From Reticulitermes speratus (Eukaryota; Arthropoda; Insecta; Blattodea; Rhinotermitidae): 64,000 bases of DNA. Positions 32,546 through 42,344 of the stretch are shown here, piece after piece (the stretch's first letter is position 1; each line of letters opens with the position of its first letter). The translations under genes were made by a program, and so were the position numbers. The notes beneath the pieces are model-generated. The model had not been told where the DNA came from, searched no databases, and saw only the letters and a list, made by a program, of their open reading frames with translations. The stretch covers positions 4,554,715 to 4,618,714 of the forward strand of contig JAJKFL010000006.1 in the NCBI GenBank assembly GCA_021186555.1. Direction: 5' to 3'.

Positions 32546-32838
32546 TGGTTTTTGGCAATTAAAAATGGGGGCATCTGGAATTTGAATACATGTGGACTAA
32601 TAGGTTTAGGCTTTGTTTAACCCTTTGCCACCTGAGTTGTATGCAGCAGATGGAAATTTAAATGGGTGCTCAATAAGAGCAACCATAAATATGTAACATT
32701 TGGCATTTTGAGTATCACACTACATGTTACAGATGTACTGTAACATTTGGCACCAAAGGGCTAAAGATCCTGACTGCAAATCATTGCAAACTTTAGTAGG
32801 TGAATTATAATATACAATTGTTTGTGTGTTCGTGACAG

Positions 32839-33032
32839 TCCTGGGCATCAAATTCCTGCGCCACATCCCAGAAGATGTCAGTTTTTGGGCTTAGCGGCCA
32901 AAATTCGAGAAGTCACCCCTCCTTCCCTTGCAAGTGCCATCTGTGAGAAGGTCGGTTGCTGGAAAAGGAAAACATGCCCAGAAGTTTCTCCTCATCACTG
33001 CAAGCCGTCCATGAGGAGTTCGTATGTTTAAG
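32839..33032 (+). other. Candidate exon with shifting frames
   Basis: It is flanked by GTGACAG and GTATGT. Exon-like text appears in three successive frames: LGIKFLRHIPEDVSFW, then GLAAKIREVTPPSLASAI, then LLEKENMPRSFSSSLQAVHE. That is what one exon with two indels would look like, but part of it (CACATCCCAGAAG) also resembles a dispersed repeat. No family recognised. Confidence 0.3.
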
Positions 33033-33500
33033 GTATGTGTCATGTCTGAATGCGATTATGGTAGTCGTTTGAAACTCCAAAATCAGGGGGCTGTCTTGAA
33101 CATCTCCTAACATGAAGAAACCTCTGTGAAATACAACAGCAGCCTACTGAGAAGAGGGCTTTTGTTCATGGTGAGGGGGGGTGGTCTTTTTTTTTCATTT
33201 CCATTATTAATTGTGTAGCTTATTAACAAGATTGAAAACATGGCTGTCTTAAAGAAACATCTAATGCACACTGTTGAGAAAACTATTTTAAAACCGCAGA
33301 CTTTTTTTATTCTGCATTTGTTGTCCTTGGGAATATCCAGTATCATTTTCGCTTTGTGTCTCAGTGTCACAAACCCTGTTAAGGAGTGTAAACCAGAGCA
33401 CACACCAATTTATTTTTACTGGCATTTGTCTTGTCACGAATGTTACTTAAACATCATAGTCAGGTTGAAAGTGTCATGTTGGGTGTCTGCATGACAGTAC

Positions 33501-33800
33501 AGGTAAAGGTAAAGCAATCCCATTACAGGCCCTTGGGGTCCCAGGAAGTTGAGACTCCCAGATTTTTAGACAATCGGCACATGAAGGTGGTAAGGTTGTC
33601 AGCCCTACGCACTGGCTGCCTTTACCCCCCAGGAAAGATTCCTGGTACTCATTTCTGTTAGAGGCTGAGTCGACCCCAGGGCCACAGTGCGACCGAAAAG
33701 ATTACGTCACTGAAAAATTCCAGTGACACCATCGGGAATTGAACCCGCGACGTTCCGGTTTGTAGCGCAGTGCCTCAACCAACTGCGCCACCGTGTGCCC
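33501..33800 (-). mobile_element. tRNA-derived SINE (family 1) with a 14-bp target-site duplication
   Basis: CTGCATGACAGTAC flanks it at 33487-33500 and 33801-33814. On the minus strand the head has TGGCGCAGTTGGTTGAGGC (A box) and CGGGTTCAATTCCCG (B box), and the tail is CTTTACCTTTACCT. A second copy is at 53.4 kb. Confidence 0.92.
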
Positions 33801-34070
33801 CTGCATGACAGTACGGCTTCTTGAAATCGTATCGCTTATGAAGTGTGCACACGTACAAGCAGATGGATTCTGCTGTGGCAAGTCACCCTGCACTATCAAC
33901 TCGTGTGTGCAAGAATGAGACATTGACAAATCACTCAAAAGCTCTTGTTTTAGCTAAATATTTTCAATGTAATGAAATATTTCAGCACAGTTCCATACCA
34001 AACCTCATCCAGTATGTACATTAGAAAGATTCTGTGGTCGCTGTAATGAGGTGATACCCTTTGTTGACAG

Positions 34071-34133
34071 TCCTGAAGAGATCGTTCAAGAAATTCCTGT
34101 ACCATGTGGTGAAGGATGTCATCAGATTCAGAC
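34071..34133 (+). other. Candidate exon of an unidentified gene
   Basis: The acceptor TTTGTTGACAG is followed by open text LKRSFKKFLYHVVKDVIRFR up to a possible donor GTAACG. In another frame it reads PEEIVQEIPVPCGEGC. It is either a short exon of the chain starting at 30636 or coincidence. Confidence 0.3.
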
Positions 34134-34678
34134 GTAACGAGGAGCACCCCACAAGGCACATCATCTATGGCAGTGGTTAATGGCCTTTTCCATCTCATGC
34201 ATCCCCCTCCCCTCTTCTGATATTTTCTGATTTCTATCCCCGCTCCCCATACTTCACCAGCAGTTTCCATTTATAGTTTTTAGGGTTGTTTTTATCAAGA
34301 CACTTTTTATTTAAAGAGTGTATTGCTCAGTTTTACTTTTATTACATTGCAGAAGAATTGCAAAGTAGAATGGGGAAAGGAAAGTTGCTTTAAAACTGTA
34401 TAAACTGTACTAAACATGAAATACTGTGTTAACATTATTGAACAAACAATTGATTAAGGAATAAGGCAAACTTCAGCTGAAGTAGGAGGAGGACAAAAAT
34501 AGTAATAATAGTCATAAAAATCTTTAATTACAGTAATGTTTGAACATAATAACCAATTCTTATGACATAGGTTCCAGCATGTTTGCTTGCTTGAATGCCT
34601 GAACAAAATTTGGCTGTATGAATTACATTACAGAATTTTATGTGTTTCATTTTTGTTTTTCATACACAAGTCACTAGT

Positions 34679-34969
34679 AAAGGTAAAGGTAAAGTTCTCC
34701 CTGGAATGGGCCATGAAGTCCCATAGAGGGAGTAGAGGTATAGCTCCACTCTTTCTTTAACCCTGGCACCAGATGAGAGTGGGTGGTCAACTCCACTCCC
34801 CGGCCACTTTACCCCCGGGAAGAAGACCCGGTAGCCATTGTATAGGAGGCTGGGTGGGCCCCAGGGCCAGTCTGGATGCCTGCAGAAAATCACGCCCCCT
34901 TCGGGATTAGATCCCCGGACCGTCCGGCCCATAGCGAGTTGCTATACCGACTACGCTATTCCGGCCCAC
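34679..34969 (-). mobile_element. tRNA-derived SINE (family 2) with a 12-bp target-site duplication
   Basis: CAAGTCACTAGT flanks it at 34667-34678 and 34970-34981. On the minus strand: TAGCGTAGTCGGTATAGCAA (A box) and GGGGATCTAATCCC (B box), body, and a TTTACCTTTACC tail. The copy at 55.0 kb is the same family in the opposite orientation. Confidence 0.92.
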
Positions 34970-35128
34970 CAAGTCACTAGTGACAGGCTTATTTCATTTT
35001 GTTGGCATTCTGCTGGCAATTGCCTCATGCATAAAGAGATGTGTATGATTGTTTAGGCAACATTGATTTTGGCCTAAAAACTTTCTTTGTACTTCTTCCA
35101 CTTGCCATTCCCAAGACCCATGCCACAG

Positions 35129-35241
35129 AAGTTACAAACCATGGATTTACACCAAGATCGTTGACTTCAGACCGCGGAAAGAGCACGCAGGACTGGCGTC
35201 TGATACTACGCCTCGTCCACTCTGAGGAGTCTGTACTGAAG
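35129..35241 (+). other. Candidate exon of an unidentified gene
   Basis: It lies between TGCCACAG and GTACGT. One frame reads VTNHGFTPRSLTSDRGKSTQ and DWRLILRLVHSEESVLK, ending in phase 0; another reads YKPWIYTKIVDFRPRKEHAG but meets a stop. The first frame joins in phase to the candidate terminal exon at 37174. No family recognised. Confidence 0.35.
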
Positions 35242-36274
35242 GTACGTAACACATTGCATTTGTTTCTTCACACCATGACCACTGGGATGGCCTGTGCAAG
35301 TTGATAAACCGTGCAGGATGTGAGGTTTAACCGTTTGGCACCAGAATTAAATGCCATCATCTGAGTGTAACACTGCTTGCCGGGTATACCTGACTTTGGG
35401 CACCAGAGGGTCTGTAGGGGTGTGTGATAGTGTGGGGAATGGAGCTACTTCCGTCAGTAGACAGGTGAATGTAATATTATTGACTGTCATATTGTCTCAC
35501 TGTGTGTGTGAAGGGGGAGTGAGAGAGAGAAGAATGGCTTAGAAACTGTTGTTGGATTGGGAGACATTTGGTGCCATTTAGTGACTGCCCAAATATTTGA
35601 ATTCTTTAAATTATTTCAGCAAAGAAATCTCTATATACTCTTAAATTTTTTATAAGAAGTTTGTTTTGTTATGTGATGTTTTGACTGCTGGCAATTTGTA
35701 AAATGTGCCTTTGTTTCTGTTGTTTTCAATTAAATACTGATATTTGCTTCATCCCTTTGTAACATAAGTATTTGAAATTGAAGGTGCGTGTAGATGATAA
35801 TACCCCACATGATGCTGTCGAGGTCCGTTTTAAGCAGGGGTGCATAAGTTTTCCAAATATTTAGGAGCTGTTTCAAAATTATAGGCACCAGAAGGGGACA
35901 CGAAGCAAGTTCCACACTGAGGGCCCACAAATATTAGGCACCACCATACAAAATGTAGTCACACAGGTACACATTTTAACCTTTTTAAAGAAAATGCTCC
36001 TAGGAATTCATGTTATATATTTAGGCAGTAAGGAAATTTACAACATTTTTAAGACATGTGGCATAATCTCTGTTTTATTTTCCACAGAATGCAGTTTATT
36101 TCACAATTTTATGTTTTCCTCTTCAGATACATTTTTCATAAACCATTGCTGAAATTTAAATACCCATCCCAGTATAATAAAGCATATGAGATTAGTGTAT
36201 GGTCTTGTGAGATGATAAAAGGTTTGAGCATATGCTGTATCATAGGATGCAAAAAAGTAAAAATGTTGTTTGTA

Positions 36275-36657
36275 CGAAGGGGGACTCAAAAATAACCGAA
36301 GTGTAAATGTGGCGCGCGAACTGGAAGTAGTTGCGCGATGCGCAGCTAGGTGTTGCAAGTCAACACAATACTCTAGCAGTCTGCCGTGTGGCGTCAATCT
36401 AGGTTGACTGTTATTGTTGTTGTGGCTTTTTTTCTGAGTGCCTGCTAGGCAGTTCAGCGATTTTTATGATGGCTGATAATAAACATCAGCACTGAAGAGT
36501 TCCAGAAATGTTTTCAGCAGTGGTAAAAACGTTGGTACAAGTGTATCGAGGCAAAAGGAGAGTACTTTGAAGGAGACTAGAGTTGGAATAGTATTAAACC
36601 TAATAAACCATTTTCAAAAAATACTTGTAATTCCGGTTATTTTTGGGTCCCCCCTTG
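36275..36657 (+). mobile_element. mariner-like element, internally deleted
   Basis: TA at 36273-36274 and 36658-36659 flanks inverted repeats (CGAAGGGGGACTCAAAAATA and the mirror TTTTTGGGTCCCCCCTTG). Inside, MADNKHQH at 36468 runs into a transposase C-terminal remnant, with text like FQKCFQQW and KCIEAKGEYFEGD across a stop. It is a MITE-like deletion derivative of about 383 bp. Confidence 0.88.
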
Positions 36658-37058
36658 TATACTCCCAGTAGGCAGGCTTTCTCACTTCTGTATGCCAGGG
36701 TTGTGTACTGACTGGATGACATTTCTAAATTCATTCCAAGTCCGGTATATGTATACAGACTGGCTGATCATCCTCTGCATTCAAGGTCTACAGTGAAACT
36801 CAGATCCCCTTCCCTCAGTATAGCTGTCAAAGATTGCTGTTGTACGGAGAAAGGAAGGATAGTGCGAGGTTGAAGTTTGGTTACATGTTACTTGTCAGTA
36901 CGCTATATAAAGGGTCTTGTTATTGTCCAGAGTAGCAGTGCGAGGTACTCAATTATAACGTAAATGTCTTTCTCTTGTGTGAGATTTGAGATTGATCTGG
37001 GATGTCAGTATTTATCTACCACATCCCAGAATATCACAATGTTCATCTTACATTCCAG

Positions 37059-37131
37059 AGCAACTTACTGCTGCCATCCTTCAGTATTTTGTGCTGAATA
37101 GACAGTTCTGAAGATGGGGCAGTAAGTTGCT
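37059..37131. repeat. Hairpin with hammerhead-like motif
   Basis: AGCAACTTACTGCTGCCATC pairs with the right arm CTGAAGATGGGGCAGTAAGTTGCT across a loop of about 25 bases. CTGAAGATGG is the recurrent box of this window. Confidence 0.5.
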
Positions 37132-37173
37132 AATGAGCATGCATTATTCTGATTTTATTTTGTTTGTTTGCAG

Positions 37174-37233
37174 GTTGGGGAGAACACAAGAATTAATGTC
37201 TTGATGCTGCAGAGGATATGTCTACAGAGATAG
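37174..37233 (+). other. Candidate terminal exon of an unidentified gene
   Basis: The acceptor TTTGTTTGCAG is followed by VGENTRINVLMLQRICLQR and TAG at 37231-37233. In phase with the candidate exon at 35129-35241. Too short to assign. Confidence 0.3.
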
Positions 37234-37338
37234 GGGGGCAGTAGGATCTTCAGATTTCAACAGCAACACGAAAAATGTGTGAGTCAACTTTAATATTATC
37301 CATTCCATGCATTGTTCTTGCAATCATGTATATGTACC

Positions 37339-37577
37339 AACATGTGCACATAATAAAATTGCAAGTTATTCACTAACACAACTCTCCTGCATGTTTCAGA
37401 TAAATCACCATCCTCAGGGAGAAGTCAATACAAAGGAATACATAATACCAGTACATGAATTCATGTACTGGTATTATGTATTCCTTTGTATTGACATCAT
37501 GAGGATGGTGATTTATCTGAAACATGCAGGAGAGTTATGTTGGTGAATAACTTGCAATTTTATTATGTGCACATGTT
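37339..37577. repeat. Near-perfect 239-bp palindrome with hammerhead-like motif in each arm
   Basis: The arms meet at GAATTC (37458-37463) with essentially no loop. Read outward, each arm contains GAGGATGGTGATTTATCTGA then AACATGCAGG, the recurrent box-stem-GAAAC pattern (the left arm retains CTGAGGA; the right reads ATGAGGA). The outer edge is CATGTGCACATAATAAAATT. Such spacerless palindromes can form cruciforms and are prone to assembly error. Confidence 0.75.
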
Positions 37578-37796
37578 ACAAATACATGATGTGAGCCAAC
37601 CTCTTCATTTTCTCTTGTGAAATTACATTTACTTTGTTATACAACACACAAGCAGTAAGAAACTTCAGTTACATTTTCAGCAGCTTCATGGTTTTTTTTA
37701 TATATTTGAAATTAATACATAATATATGTAGTTATATAATGTGATATATACATAGTGTTTTAATTGTAATTTGTATTGGTGTAAAAAAAAAAAAGT

Positions 37797-37831
37797 AACT
37801 ATAATATATATATATATATATATAAATATAA
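37797..37831. repeat. (AT)n microsatellite
   Basis: A TATATATATA run follows a poly-A stretch at about 37783-37794. Confidence 0.9.
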
Positions 37832-38039
37832 TGTATGAGTGTAATGTTAGTGTTTTTGTTCTTGCAGAATTGAAGCCCTATGCGCACGATCTCGAGAGAT
37901 GCGCGATATGTGCGATTTTTCCTGGCAGTGTACACATATCCTGTCCAGTACTGGCACTTTGTTGCCTCTCACAGTCCTCCCTGCAAAACAAAAAACAATC
38001 TTGTGTTACTGAAAAGAATAACATAGTACACAAAAAATT

Positions 38040-38545
38040 GGGAGGCAGTTGGATTTGAACCTCAGCTCTTTGGAACACTGTGCTGCTGTGCTAACCACCA
38101 GACCATCAGGGCAACTGCAGGTTACTGGTGTCACAACTGTACTTAAGTTTACTGCATCTTGCAGTATAGGCAGTCATGTCTTGGCTGATGACCTGTGTTG
38201 AATACACTCTTGCAGTTGTCTAGTGATCCTGTCTTCTGCTTCATGAATGGTTTATCCTTTATCCCATTGTGTTTTGTGGTCCTCATACAATCTCTTAAAG
38301 ACACCACAGAACACAATGGGATAAAGGATAAACCATTCATGAAGCAGAAGACAGGATCACTAGACAACTGCAAGAGTGTATTCAACACAACAGGTCATCA
38401 GCCAAGACATGACTGCCTATACTGCAAGATGCAGTAAACTTAAGTACAGTTGTGACACCAGTAACCTGCAGTTGCCCTGATGGTCTGGTGGTTAGCACAG
38501 CAGCACAGTGTTCCAAAGAGCTGAGGTTCAAACCCAACTGCCTCC
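38040..38545. repeat. Large inverted repeat with tRNA-like sequence in both arms
   Basis: The left arm (about 38040-38282) and right arm (about 38302-38545) are nearly identical in inverted orientation around a spacer of about 20 bp. The right arm, plus strand, holds TGGTCTGGTGGTTAGCACAG (A-box-like) and GAGGTTCAAACCCAACTGCC (B-box-like). The left arm holds its mirror. It is either a head-to-head pair of SINE-like units or a foldback element. Confidence 0.75.
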
Positions 38546-39190
38546 ACTAATATATCACAGTATGAAAATATTAACAAAATTATCATTAGACAAATTTTAA
38601 CATACTACAAGCAATTTCAAAATTTTTATACAGAGAGAAAAATACCTAAGGAAAGAAGAGATGGTGGACAGCATCTCAGTTTAATTATTTGACTACTAGA
38701 ACACGTTTAAATTCTTGTCAGTACCTCTGACATGCTCAGTCGCTGCTACCAACCTAAATTCTACATCCTAACTACCCGCACACTTCTCACATGGTCTTTT
38801 TAGTTCACTGTAAATCATAATTTAACACAATGTAAATACAACTGAAAGAAAACAAAATCAGCTGTATTTATTTTGACAATAGACACCCAATAAGGACCGG
38901 AATTTAACCTTTAAACAACCATGCTGGTATTTAAATTTTAGCCCACAGTTTAAGTAAAACATTTTACTTGAACAGAAAAATAAAGTTACGAAATAAACAG
39001 AATTTTGTGGAAAATAACACAATCATGCAGCATGTCTTAAAAATGCCGTAAATTTTCTTGTTGCCCCAGTATATAAAACGAAATTATAGGGGTGTTTTTT
39101 AACCTATGTTCCCATATGTGAATATGTGGGTTGTTTAAAGGTTAAAGCACCAGACTGAAAGTTAGTCAGTCCTTCAATATAGTCTTGTCA

Positions 39191-39258
39191 GGCGATCAGC
39201 TGCATTAACTGGTTTAAATACAATGTTGTATTGAAACCAGTTAACGCCGCTGATCACC
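39191..39258. repeat. Short palindrome
   Basis: CATTAACTGGTTTAAATACA pairs with TGTATTGAAACCAGTTAACG. The outer parts GCGATCAGC and GCTGATCACC also pair. Confidence 0.6.
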
Positions 39259-39269
39259 CAAGAAGGGTA

Positions 39270-39600
39270 TATTGAAAGTTTTAAAACTTATATTGGTCAG
39301 TTCTTGCTACTCCTCACCTCCCATTCTTGTCTCCACAGCTGGCCAAATCACCCCATCTACTAACTCTACCATTTATGACACTTGGCCCAGCTCCCTGACT
39401 CCCTCAAACTGTTCCTTTAAACATGTCTCTAAAGAATCAGCCTTGGCAACAGGGGCTCCAGGTTACATCGCTGTTCCTGCGATCTGCATACAGTACTGAT
39501 GATTTGGTCCTCAGCAATGCTGACATGCTTAGAGCCCTACACTTGTCCCTCTGTGTAGCCTGCATCTTGCTGGACCACCTTACCCCCAGTCTTCCAAGTG
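39270..39600. repeat. Repeat copy A, related to 41030-41240
   Basis: CACCCCATCTAC, TTGGCCCAGCTC, AGTCAGCCTTG-like text, CAGTACTGA and TTGGTCCTC-like blocks occur in the same order here and at 41030-41220. The two copies lie about 1.7 kb apart in direct orientation. The class is unknown. Confidence 0.5.
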
Positions 39601-39705
39601 TACTATAATGATGACATCTAATTAGCTGGACATGACATTACCTCAACACCCTGCACAGCTGTGTTAAAACAACACCTTTACTTTCCCTGGAATTTTTCCA
39701 AATAC

Positions 39706-40177
39706 AGTGGAACCTCAAACTTCGAACACAATCCGTTCCAGCAGACGGTTTGACTTTCAAGTTGTTCGACTTTCGAGTTAAATTTCCCCATAAGAAATAA
39801 TGTAAATTGAATTAATCCGTTCCAGACCCCCAAAATTTACCCAATATAAAACATTTTAAGTGCCTATTTCAAAAGATCATAATGATAAAACAAGTATATT
39901 TAATTTCAATAATTGAAAATTTTTATTTATAATAGTACATACATAAAAATATTGTATAATAATCAATCAATAATAATAGTAGGAGGGATATTACTGTTCA
40001 CTGGAAGGTGAATTACCCTTCTTTCATCTGGACCAAGCAGAGAGAGAAGGCGACCACGTGATTCTTTGTTTGACTTTCGAGTTTTTGTTCGAGTTTCAAA
40101 CCGGATTTTCCTCGAATTTTTTGTTCGGGTTTCAAGTTGTTTGAACATCAAACCGTTCGAAGTTCGAGGGTCCACTG
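39706..40177. mobile_element. Tigger-like MITE, 472 bp
   Basis: CAGTGGAACCTCAAACTTCG and the 3' mirror CAGTGGACCCTCGAACTTCG form inverted repeats, flanked by TA at 39704-39705 and 40178-40179. Subterminal AGTTCGAC and CTTTCGAGTT motifs repeat. No transposase remains. Confidence 0.88.
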
Positions 40178-40424
40178 TATTCAGATAACTCCACAGGGCT
40201 ATAATGGTGACAAGTATATATAACATGACATACCTCAGTGCAGGGCTTCGTCTTGGATGGTCACAGCTGGAGGAGTCAGAACAGTACTGATGGTTGCATA
40301 TCTTGCCCTGCACCAACACTTTTTCGTCCCTCATTCTCCACCCTGCCACAAAAAATGCTGTTAATTTTCATCACAGTTACTACAAAATGTTCAACTGGAA
40401 ACTACAGTAACATAATACATGAAC

Positions 40425-40520
40425 CTCTACCACACAAATTAGGATGCAGATGGCTTTGAGCCACATTCTTTTGAATTCTATGCTAGTGTGTTAACCACTA
40501 GACCACTGCTGGCAACTATT
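40425..40520 (-). mobile_element. Degenerate tRNA-like fragment
   Basis: The minus strand reads AGTGGTCTAGTGGTTAACAC (A-box-like) and a decayed B-box region. It resembles the tRNA-like part of the 38 kb inverted repeat. Confidence 0.4.
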
Positions 40521-40534
40521 ACAACACAGTACTG

Positions 40535-40900
40535 CTTACAACTGTGTCCTTGTTTATAACAAACTACCTAACGAAATTAAAAGCGTTAAGTCCACAATAA
40601 AATTCAAGATGATACTTAGAAACTTCCTACTTGAAAAGAGTTTTTATTTGGTGGAAAAATTTGACAGTTGACTCCTAATTTTTAGGAACTGGGTTAAAGA
40701 TGTATCTGTGTAATGTTAATTGCCAGTGCTTTCTTCTGTGTACTGTGTTAATCAGTGTCTTGTGTGGGCCTGTACATGTATGTAATTATGTAAGATTTAC
40801 GTGTTTGTTTGCTTTTACTGTAATTATTATACTGTTTACTGTAACTACTCTCTGGACATGTCCAACATCATTCTGTAATGACTTATGGATGAAATACAAC
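40535..40900 (+). mobile_element. LINE 3' end fragment
   Basis: Text like VYNKLPNEIKSVKSTIKFKM and LRNFLLEKSFYLVEKF is the extreme C-terminus of the jockey/CR1-type ORF seen at 1.2-3.1 kb (compare FYSIDEFL). A 3' UTR-like tail follows. Confidence 0.6.
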
Positions 40901-41267
40901 ACTGCAGCTGATTGAGAAAGAGAATTAAACAAAATACAATTATCAGTTGAATTCATTTTCATTCAGTAGGTCAAGACACCCAACAAACACTGCAAATGAA
41001 ACATTTTACTTTTGAGCATAGCCAGTTCGCCAGTTCTCTCCCCGCTCCCAATCTTCCATTCCCATCTGTGTAGCTCACAGCTCACCATGTGACCCCATCT
41101 ACTTGGCCCAGCTCAACGGACTGATTGAACACATCTGTAAGGAGTCAGCCTTGTAAACATGGGGCCCTAGGTGAGACCACAGTACTGACAGTCTGGTCCT
41201 CTGGCTAGCCGTTAATCTGCTGGGTTCGTTAGCAACACTGACCTAAGCAGTCTCCTACATCCCCCCC

Positions 41268-42090
41268 CCCCCACAACCTGGCATGTGCCCCCTGCGCCTA
41301 GGATCCGCACACCACTGCTGACCTGCTGTTGCGTCTCCCACACTTCCCCCCTGTGCCTAGGATCCGCACACCACTGCTGACCTGCTGTTGCGACTCCCAC
41401 ACTTGCCCCCTGTGCCTAGGATCCACACACCACTGCTGACCTGCTGTTGCGTCTCCCACACTTCCCCCCTGTGCCTAGGATCCGCACACCACTGCTGACC
41501 TGCTGTTGCGACTCCCACACTTGCCCCCTGTGCCTAGGATCCACACACCACTGCTGACCTGCTGTTGTGACTCCCACACTTGCCCCCTGTGCCTAGGATC
41601 CGCACACCACTGCTGACCTGCTGTTGTGACTCCCACACTTTCCCCCTGTGCCTAGGATCCACACACCACTGCTGACCTGCTGTTGTGACTCCCACACTTG
41701 CCCCCTGTGCCTAGGATCCACACACCACTGCTGACCTGCTGTTGTGACTCCCACACTTGCCCCCTGTGCCTAGGATCCACACACCACTGCTGACCTGCTG
41801 TTGTGACTCCCACACTTGCCCCCTGTGCCTAGGATCCACACACCACTGCTGACCTGCTGTTGTGACTCCCACACTTGCCCCCTGTGCCTAGGATCTGCAC
41901 ACCACTGCTGACCTGCTGTTGTGACTCCCACACTTGCCCCCTGTGCCTAGGATCTGCACACCACTGCTGACCTGCTGTTGTGACTCCCACACTTGCCCCC
42001 TGTGCCTAGGATCTGCACACCACTGCTGACCTGCTGTTGTGACTCCCACACTTGCCCCCTGTGCCTAGGATCCGCACACCACTGCTGATG
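41268..42090. repeat. Minisatellite, 59-bp unit, 14 copies
   Basis: CCTAGGATC recurs every 59 bp from 41297 to 42064 (14 occurrences). The unit includes CTGCTGTTGTGACTCCCACA and CTTGCCCCCTGTGCCTAGGA. Unit variants differ at a few sites (TCCGCAC, TCCACAC, TCTGCAC; TTGCGTC, TTGCGAC, TTGTGAC), with the TTGTGAC type homogenised in the right half. It is unusually GC-rich. The minus-strand ORFs across it merely reflect the repeat. Units abut without spacers, so it is not a CRISPR. Confidence 0.95.
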
Positions 42091-42344
42091 TGCCGAGACT
42101 CCACTTCCCCCTCTGCTGATGATCTGAACACAGCCCTGTTTATGTCCTCTCTCTGCCCTCACCTCCCTTTCCTGTAACGGTGGTTCTGGATATCCCAGTA
42201 ACCTGCTAACTGCTAACAACCTTGCCTGTGGCTGAGATGCTGCACACTTCTGGTGCCCCCAGACCCCATCCAGTCCAATGGATTTTGTTTGACAGGCATT
42301 TCATACAATGTCCATTATATCTAGCTTTCTTTCAATACCATTAA

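Noticed and set aside
35041..35304. 87-codon ORF as a complete small gene
   Set aside because: It is better explained as a possible exon with flanking intron read-through; splice-like borders lie inside it.
41212..42219. Minus-strand ORFs across the 59-bp array, and a possible CRISPR array
   Set aside because: The ORFs are the repeat read in frame. Units abut with no unique spacers and the host is a eukaryote, so it is a minisatellite.
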